DNA from: Chloroflexi bacterium UBA4733
GTDB taxonomy: Bacteria; Chloroflexota; UBA4733
Length of the DNA: 14,833 bases
Assembly: GCA_002404055.1 (NCBI GenBank)
Contig: DHIZ01000088.1
Location: 39,197 to 54,029, forward strand
Direction of reading: 5' to 3'
Below, one piece after another: positions 1 through 6,081 of the stretch (positions are counted from its first letter, which is position 1; each line of letters opens with the position of its first letter). The notes beneath the pieces were generated by a model that did no database searches, was not told the DNA's origin, and was given only the letters and a program-made list of their open reading frames with translations. The position numbers and the translations under genes are program-made.

Positions 1-21
1 TGTGGTCGTGACCCGCCGCCA

Positions 22-483
22 TCACCGCACCCCTACTCCGCCGGCGGTCGCCGGTATGCGTTGCACGTCCCCCGCCTCCCCGTGACCGAGATGGGCCAGG
101 CCGATCTGAAGCAGAAGGGCGATGTGAGCATCGTCCAGGCTGTAGTAGACGAACTTGCCCGAGCGGCGCGACTTCACCAGGCGCAGGCTGCGCAGCACGC
201 GCAGGTGTTGCGAGGCGCCCGACTTGCTGATGCCGACCGCTGAGGCCAGGTCACAGGAGCACAACTCTTGATGCAGCAACGCGTGAACGATCTTCACTCG
301 TGTCGAGTCGGCCAGTGCGCCAAATAGCTCGGCCAGATCCCGATACACCGGCGCCTGCTCCAGTAAACCCAGTGTACGACTCACTGACTCGGAGCGGACA
401 CAGTCCGTCTGACAGAGGACGCCGCTTTCGGGTACGGCGGGCATTGCTCTTTCCTTCAATACACTATCGGGTACGGCGGGCAT
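22..483 (-). CDS. CadC-like ArsR/SmtB metalloregulator
   Basis: Winged-helix repressor of the ArsR/SmtB family, expected to release its operator when it binds soft or borderline metals such as Cd, Pb or Zn. Numbered from the downstream ATG at 444, it has C11 and C15 near the N-terminus, C62 and C64 in ELCSCDLA, and D105, H107, H118 and H121 near the C-terminus. These match the spacing of the known S. aureus CadC sites (C7/C11/C58/C60 and D101/H103/H114/E117) with a uniform +4 shift. The recognition helix region is SGASQHLRVLRSL. Two ATG codons (483 and 444) each follow an AAGGA ribosome site because the start region is tandemly duplicated. I chose 483 (153 aa) because it is nearest the likely promoter; 444 gives 140 aa and fits CadC length better. 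It is divergent from the redox operon. A partner efflux ATPase, if any, would lie left of the window. Confidence 0.88.
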   Translation of the reverse strand: MPAVPDSVLKERAMPAVPESGVLCQTDCVRSESVSRTLGLLEQAPVYRDLAELFGALADSTRVKIVHALLHQELCSCDLASAVGISKSGASQHLRVLRSLRLVKSRRSGKFVYYSLDDAHIALLLQIGLAHLGHGEAGDVQRIPATAGGVGVR

Positions 484-502
484 TGCTCTTTCCTTCAATA
501 CA
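425..502. repeat. 39-bp tandem duplication covering RBS and start codon
   Basis: Two adjacent 39-bp copies (425-463 and 464-502) differ at one base. The unit is 13 codons, so the duplication is in frame. On the minus strand each copy carries AAGGA followed seven bases later by ATG, giving the regulator gene two ribosome sites and two possible starts, and a repeated KERAMPAVP peptide if the upstream start is used. Confidence 0.9.
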
Positions 503-518
503 ATTGCGTGACTGCTAC

Positions 519-534
519 ATTATACCGCATGCGG
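519..534 (-). promoter_or_regulatory. -10 box and palindrome for the CadC-like gene
   Basis: On the minus strand a perfect TATAAT (524 to 519) would start transcription near 512, leaving a leader of about 29 bases before the ATG at 483. No good -35 is seen 17 bases upstream. Directly adjoining is the perfect 10-bp palindrome CCGCATGCGG (525-534), lying in the promoter spacer where a repressor could act. The divergent gap holds other short palindromes (CCATATGG at 554-561, TGCATGCA at 611-618). Operator role is inference. Confidence 0.5.
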
Positions 535-708
535 AGGACTGACCGCCTATCCCCATATGGTGTACGCCCTCTGCCGGCAGATACGACTGCCCATGGTACG
601 ATCACGATACTGCATGCACGCAGAGACGGCGATGCTCCTACCCTGGCGCGATCAGACCGGTTCGTGGTGTCGGGCGCAACCCGCTGTTGGAGTGGCAGAG
701 GCGAGGGA

Positions 709-1314
709 ATGGCGAACAAGACGCGGATACGAACTGCCCGGCATGTCGGTAGCCGGTCGCGCCGCTGGCTCTGGGGCGGCCTGGCTGGAATTATCGTCGT
801 CGTCATCGTCGCCTTCGCCGTGGTCGTCAGCCATTCCGGTAGCGCGGTTGGCGGCACGGCGCTCGGCACTGCCGTCCCCGGCATGGCGCTCCCGTCCACC
901 GCCGGGCAGCCGATCTCGCTCGCCGACTATCGCGGTCGCAAGGTGGTGCTCTACTTCTATGAGGGATCGACTTGAGGGGCTTGCCAACAGCAGCTCGTGC
1001 AGCTGCAACAGGATCTGCCGGCCATCCAGGGTCTGAACGCGGCCGTGCTCGCCGTGAGTGTCGACCCCGTCGCCACCTCCCAATCGGTGGTGCAGCAATT
1101 GCACCTCGCCTTCCCGATCCTGCAAGATACGGATCACCAACTGGGCTCGGCGCTGGGCGACTTCAGAATCGCCGGTGGAATGGACATGGGGCCGGTGGAC
1201 AACCACGCCATCTTCGTGATTGGTCCGCAGGGGACGGTGGTCTGGAAGCAACTCGCCCCGGACACCATGCACGTCCCCGACGCCTCGGTCATCGCGGCGC
1301 TGCAGAAGGCCTGA
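709..1314 (+). CDS. Membrane-anchored thioredoxin-fold selenoprotein (in-frame TGA at 973-975)
   Basis: Predicted extracytoplasmic redoxin (AhpC/TSA/TlpA-like) of 201 residues if the TGA at 973-975 is read as selenocysteine. ATG 709 follows GAGG at a spacing of seven. Residues 20-41 form a hydrophobic anchor after a basic N-terminus, then a linker, then the redoxin fold starting near SLADYRGRKVVLYFYEGST. Residue 89 is the TGA and is followed by Gly-Ala-Cys92, so the site reads U-x-x-C exactly where thioredoxin-fold proteins carry CxxC. The same frame runs on without another stop to 1314 and includes the typical redoxin C-terminal half (NHAIFVIGPQGTVVWK). Conventional gene calling would give a truncated 88-residue protein, or a GTG start at 997 that lacks the active site. 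Alternatives are a Cys-to-stop mutation or a sequencing error. No sel genes are in the window. Confidence 0.78.
990..1006 (+). promoter_or_regulatory. Candidate bacterial SECIS hairpin
   Basis: A perfect 6-bp stem GCAGCT/AGCTGC (990-995 with 1001-1006) closes a five-base loop, CGTGC. The loop begins 20 bases after the TGA and its second base is G. Bacterial SECIS elements are known to lie just after the UGA within the coding region, with the apical loop roughly 16-37 bases away and a G among the first two loop bases. The stem lies over repeated Gln/Leu codons (CAG, CTG), which can form such stems by chance. Confidence 0.5.
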
Positions 1315-1317
1315 GCG

Positions 1318-1581
1318 ATGGCGACGATACAGATCACCCTACTCACCGCCGAGGGATGCCACTACTGCGCGCGCGCCCGGCAGATCCTAGAACGTCTGAC
1401 CCAGGAGTGGCCGCTGGCCGTGGAGGAAGTGCTGATGCATTCGCCGGAGGGCGCGAACATGGCCCTTCGCGATGGGATCGCCTTCCCGCCGGGCATGTAT
1501 CTGAACGGCGAACTCTTCGGGTATGGTCGACTGTCGGAGGGTAAGCTACGTCGACGCCTTGGCGAATTGACCCGCCCATGA
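1318..1581 (+). CDS. Small glutaredoxin/thioredoxin-like protein (CxxC)
   Basis: An 87-residue protein with a beta strand (IQITLLTAEG) leading into C14-His-Tyr-C17 and an amphipathic helix, the layout of glutaredoxin-type thiol oxidoreductases. No signal peptide is seen, so it is probably cytoplasmic. A proline pair (FPPGMYLNGELFGYGRLS) sits where the cis-Pro loop and the following strand of the fold are expected. It begins three bases after the selenoprotein stop, and its own stop overlaps the next ATG (ATGA at 1578-1581), so the three genes form one translationally coupled operon. A role in passing electrons between the cytoplasm and the anchored redoxin is inference from context. Confidence 0.8.
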   Translation: MATIQITLLTAEGCHYCARARQILERLTQEWPLAVEEVLMHSPEGANMALRDGIAFPPGMYLNGELFGYGRLSEGKLRRRLGELTRP

Positions 1582-2156
1582 ACGCGCTGATCTACAGCAG
1601 TTCGCTCGTCGCCGCCTTCCTGGGAGGCATCCTGGCGCTGACGGCGCTCTCCCCTTCCATCCTGACGGCAGCCGGGCTGGGGCTGGCCTACGTGTTCGGC
1701 ATGGTGTTCCCGCTGCTGCTGGCGGCGGCCCTCTGGGAGCGGTTGGGACTGGACCAGCGCACCCTCACCCGCCTGGGGGCGCGCCGGCTTGTGCTGGGTA
1801 CCTGGCCGATCAAGGTCACCGATGCTGTAGCCGGGCTGATGTTCCTGGCGATGGGGATGCTGGCGCTGTACCTGGCCTTCACTGGTCAGAGCACCTACAC
1901 GCCGGACTTCCTGCTGGCCTTCAATCACTGGGCCTCCGGCATCCTGGCCGACGTCGCCCTCCGCCTGCAAAGCGTGCCGCTCGTCTTCCAGGGGGCCGGA
2001 TTACTGCTCATCGCCGTCGCGGTGGTGTGGTTGACCTGGAGACGCCCGGCAGAGCGACTCGCCGCCGTTCCGCCCAGGGAAGCCGGCGCGCTGGCGGCAT
2101 CGGGTGCCGCGGCCGAGGACGATGGTGATCGGGTCGCGGCGCGCGGCATCCGCTAG
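1578..2156 (+). CDS. CcdA/DsbD-type membrane protein, shortened and lacking cysteines
   Basis: A 192-residue integral membrane protein with about four hydrophobic segments (roughly residues 5-22, 30-50, 83-102, 137-155) and a polar tail. The N-terminus (NALIYSSSLVAAFLGGILAL) resembles the first helix of CcdA-like thiol-disulfide transporters. The following part (LTAAGLGLAYVFGMVFPLLL, then WPIKVTDAVAGLMFLAMGML) resembles the second half of that family. The family's conserved Cys residues, which carry electrons across the membrane, are absent: the whole protein contains no Cys. The likely reading is an in-frame internal deletion joining the first helix to the second half at a shared 'GILAL'-like stretch. 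It could be non-functional, a structural partner, or an assembly collapse. Family assignment rests on recalled similarity and operon context. Confidence 0.6.
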   Translation: MNALIYSSSLVAAFLGGILALTALSPSILTAAGLGLAYVFGMVFPLLLAAALWERLGLDQRTLTRLGARRLVLGTWPIKVTDAVAGLMFLAMGMLALYLAFTGQSTYTPDFLLAFNHWASGILADVALRLQSVPLVFQGAGLLLIAVAVVWLTWRRPAERLAAVPPREAGALAASGAAAEDDGDRVAARGIR

Positions 2157-2220
2157 GCTGCGACGCGACGCTCGGATGCCGCGCTAAGATGCTCCGCAAT
2201 AGCGTGAGATGGGGGATGGC

Positions 2221-2661
2221 ATGGAACCCGAGTGGGACATCGGTACGTTTCGTCCAGATCGGCCGGGGGTCCGCAAGGTGCTCGGTGACCTGGAGGCAGA
2301 GATCATGGAGTTGATCTGGGCCCGCCCGACCGGCCGGGGCACCACGGTCCGGGAGATTTTCGAGGTGCTGTACGAGCGTCGCCACCTCGCCTACACCACG
2401 GTGATGAACACCATGACCCGCCTGGCGCGGAAGCATATGTTGCGCGCCGAGAAAGCCGATCAGGCTTACGTCTACTTCCCCAACTTCACCCAGGACGAGT
2501 TCACCGCACGCTTCGTCGGCCGCATCCTGGAAGACCTGGTCCTGAACTTCGGCGGCGCCCTGACCCGTGAGCTGGACCGGATGAGCGATCCAGCGCTGCG
2601 GCGGCGCGCTGAGCGCCTGTTGGCGGAGCTGGACCGGCGACGGACAGCGGAGGAACCCTGA
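2221..2661 (+). CDS. BlaI/MecI/CopY-family transcriptional repressor
   Basis: A winged-helix repressor of 146 residues. The core GDLEAEIMELIWARPTG followed by TTVREIFEVLYERRHLAYTT and VMNTMTRLARKHMLRAEK is the hallmark of the Penicillinase_R family, which includes the YTTVMNTMTRL recognition helix. The C-terminal part (DEFTARFVGRILEDLVLNFGG to the end) matches the dimerisation region. I chose ATG 2221, preceded by GGGGA at good spacing; an in-frame ATG at 2209 would add four residues. Members are normally inactivated by proteolysis triggered by a partner M56 protease. That partner is the next gene, whose ATG overlaps this stop (TGATG). The regulated target is unknown; no beta-lactamase or penicillin-binding gene is intact nearby. 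Confidence 0.9.
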   Translation: MEPEWDIGTFRPDRPGVRKVLGDLEAEIMELIWARPTGRGTTVREIFEVLYERRHLAYTTVMNTMTRLARKHMLRAEKADQAYVYFPNFTQDEFTARFVGRILEDLVLNFGGALTRELDRMSDPALRRRAERLLAELDRRRTAEEP

Positions 2662-3629
2662 TGCCGTTCCTCGTCGTTCTCGCGAGCTTGCTACTTGTCA
2701 CGCTGCTCGGTGATGCGGCGCTGCGCGCTTCGTGGGCGAACCGCTTCCCGCAGTTGCCCCTCGCGGTGCTTGCTGCGCCCCTGGCCAGTTTGGGACTGGG
2801 CGTGTGGATGCTGGCGGCGTTCGGTCGATCGGTGTGCTGGCTCGGCGCGCCGCCCTGGGATGAGCTGCTCAATCTGGCGCTGCCGGTCGGCATGGCACTG
2901 CTGGCGTCCGCAGCACTCGTCCTGGCGCTGGTCCGGCTGTGCCTCCTCTGGCGGGTCATCGCGCGCCGGAGCCTTCCCATCCCGTCCGCGCTTCAGGCAA
3001 GCCTCCACGGCCTCGCCCACCGGTTCGGGTTGGCGCCGCCGATTCTGCGCATCATCCCCTCCCATCAGCCAGGGGCATGCATTTGCGGATGGCCCGGCGG
3101 CCGGCCCCGGCTGCTGCTCTCGCCGTGGATGACAGCCCGTCTCGACGCGCCGGAGATCGAAGGGGTGCTGGCCCACGAACTGGCGCACATTGCTCGCCGT
3201 GACCATGCGCTGGTCTGGCTGGTCGTGCTCCTGCGAGACGCCTTCTGGTACCTGCCGAGCAGTCGGGCCGCCTTCCGCAAGTTCCAGTACCAGCAGGAGC
3301 TCGCCTGCGACGACCTGGCGGTCGGCGTGACCGGCAGGCCGTTAGCGCTGGCCAGCGCCCTCGCGAAGGTCTGGCAAGCAGCGCTCGGCCTGCGACTGGC
3401 GCTGGTCGCGGGGGTTGGTCTGGCCGGCGCGAACACCGATGTGGAGGGACGCATCCGGCGCTTGATGGAGGAGAGGCAACCATTGGTCGGCGACGCCGGC
3501 CACCAGCCGGGACCGCTCATGCGCGCCGGGGGGGCCGCCGTTGCCATCCTGGGCATGCAGAGCATGAATGTCGCGCTTTTGCTCGTGCCGATGGGCTGCG
3601 GTTCGCTCCTCCATATGCTCGGTTGGTAA
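2661..3629 (+). CDS. M56-family membrane metallopeptidase (BlaR1/MecR1-like, no sensor domain)
   Basis: A 322-residue membrane protease. N-terminal hydrophobic segments at roughly residues 3-20, 33-55 and 70-98 precede a cytoplasmic zinc-protease domain with H172-E-L-A-H176 (AHELAHIARRD) and the third-ligand segment E213-L-A-C-D-D. A last hydrophobic helix lies near 290-315. BlaR1 and MecR1 are about 585-600 residues because they carry an extracellular penicillin-binding sensor. This protein ends after the last helix and has no such sensor, like many short M56 proteins of unknown signal. It overlaps the repressor stop by one base, supporting a protease-repressor pair. The likely role is cleavage of the upstream repressor on an unidentified envelope or redox signal. 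Confidence 0.88.
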   Translation: MPFLVVLASLLLVTLLGDAALRASWANRFPQLPLAVLAAPLASLGLGVWMLAAFGRSVCWLGAPPWDELLNLALPVGMALLASAALVLALVRLCLLWRVIARRSLPIPSALQASLHGLAHRFGLAPPILRIIPSHQPGACICGWPGGRPRLLLSPWMTARLDAPEIEGVLAHELAHIARRDHALVWLVVLLRDAFWYLPSSRAAFRKFQYQQELACDDLAVGVTGRPLALASALAKVWQAALGLRLALVAGVGLAGANTDVEGRIRRLMEERQPLVGDAGHQPGPLMRAGGAAVAILGMQSMNVALLLVPMGCGSLLHMLGW

Positions 3630-3709
3630 GGTGCGCATGTGAAGCGGCGACGCAACGCCCAGTCAACATAGCAGCCAGGGGCGGTATGCTGTCATGCATC
3701 GCTGTCGGC

Positions 3710-3728
3710 GGCTGGTCTGTGACCAGCC
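3710..3728 (+). promoter_or_regulatory. 8-bp hairpin/dyad just before the sufS ribosome site
   Basis: GGCTGGTC-TGT-GACCAGCC is a perfect 8-bp inverted repeat with a three-base loop, ending seven bases before the sufS Shine-Dalgarno (AGGGGAAGG, 3736-3744). There is no T-run, so it does not look like an intrinsic terminator. It could be an RNA leader hairpin or a protein operator. Confidence 0.5.
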
Positions 3729-3751
3729 AGATCGCAGGGGAAGGTGTCGTC

Positions 3752-5002
3752 ATGCTCGCCGCCACGACCGAAACGCTCGACGCCCGCCGGGTGCGGGCCG
3801 ACTTTCCCATCTTCGCCCGCCTGATGCAGGACCGGCCGCTCACCTATCTGGACAGCGCCGCCACGTCGCAAAAGCCGGAAGTGGTACTCCGTACGCTCGA
3901 CGACTTCTATCGCCTGACGAACGCCAATATCCATCGCGGCGTGTACAGCCTGAGCGAGGAGGCAACGGCCGCCTACGAAGGGGCGCGGGAACGGATCGCC
4001 CGCTTCATCGGCGCGGCCTCGCCCGAGGAGGTCGTCTATGTCCGCAACACGACCGAGGCGATCAACCTGGTGGCGTACACATGGGGGCGGACCAACATCC
4101 AGGCGGGCGACCTCATCGTGCTGACCGAGCTCGAGCACCACAGCAATCTGGTGCCCTGGCAACTCCTCGCCGCCGAGAAGGGGGCGATACTGGAGTTCGT
4201 GCCGATTGACGACCAGGGGCAACTGGATCTGGCGGCCTACGACGGACTGCTGGCGCTGCGCCCGAAGCTGGTCGCCTTCGGCCACGTCTCCAATGCGCTG
4301 GGCACGATCAACCCGGTGGCGGAGCTGACGCAGCGGGCCCACGCTGCCGGAGCCGTGGTGCTGGTGGACGGCGCCCAGAGTGTGCCGCACCTGCCGGTGG
4401 ACGTGCAGCAGCTCGACTGCGATTTCCTGGCCTTCTCCGGCCACAAGATGTGCGGCCCCACCGGCATTGGCGTCCTCTACGGCAAGCGTGCCCTCTTGGA
4501 GGCCATGCCCCCCTTCCTGGGCGGCGGCGACATGATCCGCGAGGTGCAGCCGCGCCAGTCCACTTGGAACGATCTGCCCTGGAAGTTCGAGGCGGGCACG
4601 CCCGACATCGCCGGCGCGGTGGGGCTGGGCGCGGCGGTGGACTATCTCTCGGCGCTCGACATGGCGGCCGTGCGGGCCCACGAGCAGGCGCTCGTTGCGG
4701 TGTTGCAGGCGCGCCTGCGGGCGCTGCCCGGCGTCACGGTCTACGGACCGCCGCCGGAAGCGGCACGCGGCGGCGTGGTGTCGTTCAACGTCGGCGATGT
4801 GCATCCGCACGACGTGGCCAGCATCCTCGACCGGCACGGGGTAGCGATTCGCGCCGGGCATCACTGCTGCCAGCCGTTGATGCGCCGGCTGGGTGTGGCG
4901 GCGACATCGCGGGCCAGCCTCTACGTCTACTCCACGGAGGAGGACGTCGAGCGGCTGGTGGCGGGGCTGGCCGACGTGGCGCGCATCTTTCGACTGCCGT
5001 AG
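3752..5002 (+). CDS. sufS: Cysteine desulfurase SufS (class II)
   Basis: PLP-dependent cysteine desulfurase of 416 residues that takes sulfur from Cys for Fe-S cluster assembly; members also act on selenocysteine. Visible hallmarks are LDSAATSQKP (33-42), NTTEAINLVAYTWG (99-112), EHHSNLVPW (128-136), DGAQSVPH (206-213), the PLP Lys232 in FSGHKMCGPTGIGVLYG, and the catalytic Cys372 in RAGHHCCQPLM. The helix-proximal Cys in a RxGHHC motif marks the SufS group rather than IscS. The extra neighbouring Cys373 replaces the usual Ala. ATG 3752 has a strong AGGGGAAGG ribosome site; the frame is open further upstream, but that stretch is not conserved-looking. SufU follows 18 bases downstream. No sufBCD genes are in the window. 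Confidence 0.95.
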   Translation: MLAATTETLDARRVRADFPIFARLMQDRPLTYLDSAATSQKPEVVLRTLDDFYRLTNANIHRGVYSLSEEATAAYEGARERIARFIGAASPEEVVYVRNTTEAINLVAYTWGRTNIQAGDLIVLTELEHHSNLVPWQLLAAEKGAILEFVPIDDQGQLDLAAYDGLLALRPKLVAFGHVSNALGTINPVAELTQRAHAAGAVVLVDGAQSVPHLPVDVQQLDCDFLAFSGHKMCGPTGIGVLYGKRALLEAMPPFLGGGDMIREVQPRQSTWNDLPWKFEAGTPDIAGAVGLGAAVDYLSALDMAAVRAHEQALVAVLQARLRALPGVTVYGPPPEAARGGVVSFNVGDVHPHDVASILDRHGVAIRAGHHCCQPLMRRLGVAATSRASLYVYSTEEDVERLVAGLADVARIFRLP

Positions 5003-5020
5003 CGTAAGGATCATCGCCCC

Positions 5021-5404
5021 ATGGACGACCTCTACCAGGAGCAGATCCTCGATCACTGGCGCCATTCGCCGCACCGAGGCAGCCTGGACGCGCCCGATGC
5101 CGCCGCCGAAGGGATGAACCCCTTATGCGGCGATGCGGTGCGGATCGAACTGCGGCTGCGCGAAGGGCGGGTGGAGGCTATGAAGTTTGCGGGTCAGGGT
5201 TGCGTCATCAGCCAGGCGGCGGCGTCGATGCTGGCGGACCTGGTGGAAGGACGCGGGGTCGACGAGGCGCGCGATCTCGATCGGCAGGAGTTGTTGGCGG
5301 AGCTCGGCATCCCGCTCAGTCCGGCGCGCCTCAAGTGTGCGCTCTTGCCGCTGGCCGTGCTTCGCCAGGCCCTGGAAACGTCCGGCAGCGCCAGGCACGA
5401 ATGA
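5021..5404 (+). CDS. sufU: SufU-like sulfur acceptor/scaffold (short form)
   Basis: A 127-residue U-type protein that accepts persulfide sulfur from SufS. The ligand set is Cys36-Gly-Asp38 (NPLCGD), Cys61 (GQGCVIS) and Cys106 (RLKCALLPL), equivalent to the zinc ligands C41, D43, C66 and C128 of B. subtilis SufU. Lys before the last Cys is SufU-like, where IscU has His. The spacing between the second and third Cys is 45, against 62 in B. subtilis SufU, so the insertion typical of SufU is missing and the length is nearer IscU. An AAGGA ribosome site lies ten bases before the ATG. The gene is in tandem with sufS, supporting joint function. Confidence 0.92.
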   Translation: MDDLYQEQILDHWRHSPHRGSLDAPDAAAEGMNPLCGDAVRIELRLREGRVEAMKFAGQGCVISQAAASMLADLVEGRGVDEARDLDRQELLAELGIPLSPARLKCALLPLAVLRQALETSGSARHE

Positions 5405-5523
5405 ACGTGGCGCGGCTGGCGAGCAGGCAAGCGCAGCATCGGGCGTTCGGCAACGTTTCAGCCGCGTCCACCAGCGGAGAGTTGTCGCGACACTCTGCCG
5501 GCTAGCCGATGCAGCGAAGCCGG

Positions 5524-5763
5524 TCAGGTTGACCGATAGGTGATGCCGCTGATGGACGACGGCACACGCGGCCAGAGGGCCGGACAGAGATATTCGTGCT
5601 CCGTGCAGGTCTGATGGTCCGTCGCCACGTGCGGCGCCCAGGCCGTCTTAAAATAGGCTTCGTAGACTGCCCGCGCGATCGGCGCCGCCACGCTGGCCCC
5701 CTCACCGGCGTGCTCGGCCATCGCCACGACGGCGATCTCCGGCTTGTCGGCCGGCGCGCTCTC
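5524..5763 (-). pseudogene. C-terminal remnant of a penicillin-binding protein
   Basis: The minus strand encodes ESAPADKPEIAVVAMAEHAG, then EGASVAAPIARAVYEAYF and a short tail. This is the pattern seen at the C-terminus of class B penicillin-binding proteins (PBP2/FtsI type: 'APADNPEIAV...VE..G.GG..AAPIA..I'). The frame is closed by a stop at 5776-5778 just upstream, and there is no start codon or ribosome site, so only the last roughly 80 residues survive. The catalytic Ser-x-x-Lys and Lys-Thr-Gly motifs are lost. It is most likely debris from a deletion or rearrangement. Identification is by recalled motif. Confidence 0.6.
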
Positions 5764-5842
5764 CCGCCAGCAGTATCAGGACGCGCTGATAGCCATGCTG
5801 CAGGACCGCTACGTCCGGGACGAACTCCAACTGCAGGAGTAA
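5759..5842 (+). pseudogene. Unassigned C-terminal gene tail
   Basis: The plus strand reads LSRQQYQDALIAMLQDRYVR then DELQLQE and a TAA at 5840-5842. It looks like a charged, helical protein C-terminus, but no start or ribosome site precedes it; the upstream part of the frame lies on the antisense of the penicillin-binding-protein remnant. I do not recognise the family. It could be chance open frame, but the amphipathic helix-like pattern is more protein-like than the surrounding frames. Confidence 0.3.
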
Positions 5843-6022
5843 ATCAAACCATGATGACCCTGCGTCGCGGATAAGCCCGCTTCCCCCTGGGCCGCTACGC
5901 AACTCCATTGTGGAAGGATTTACGAGGAGCGGGTTGCCCAGCTTCTGGCTCCGGTCCGCCGGGATGCGCAGCGTCCACCTGTTGCTTGATGAGCGCTTCG
6001 CCCATTTCTTCTTATTGCCGCT

Positions 6023-6058
6023 GGTACTATGGACAGTCGTACCCTGTGTGCGTATACT
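6023..6058 (+). promoter_or_regulatory. Sigma70-like promoter with overlapping dyad
   Basis: TGGACA (6030-6035), a 17-base spacer and TATACT (6053-6058) form a near-consensus promoter, with a start expected near 6065 and the gene's ATG at 6082. The inverted repeat GGTAC-N11-GTACC (6023-6043) spans the -35 box and could be a repressor or activator site. Confidence 0.6.
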
Positions 6059-6081
6059 GTGGGATAGAGGAGACTTGCGCG

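Larger units (their letters stand above)
5405..6081. other. Gene-free stretch with decayed gene tails and palindromes
   Basis: About 680 bases with no intact gene. It holds the palindromes TGTCGCGACA (5483-5492) and CGGCTAGCCG (5499-5508), a hairpin CGGTCA-GGT-TGACCG (5521-5535), two gene-tail remnants (listed separately) and the promoter of the next gene. The hairpins lie after sufU and could end its transcript, but none has a T-run. Confidence 0.6.

Noticed and set aside
997..1314. Separate gene starting at GTG 997
   Set aside because: It is in the same frame as the upstream segment, lacks a ribosome site and would miss the active site. Reading through the TGA explains both parts.
3662..3690. 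sufS promoter with TATGCT as -10
   Set aside because: The hexamer 17 bases upstream matches the -35 consensus at only two positions.
3692..5074. 460-residue open frame on the minus strand
   Set aside because: It is antisense to sufS and the start of sufU, is Arg/His/Gln-rich and lacks family motifs; long antisense frames are common at this GC content.
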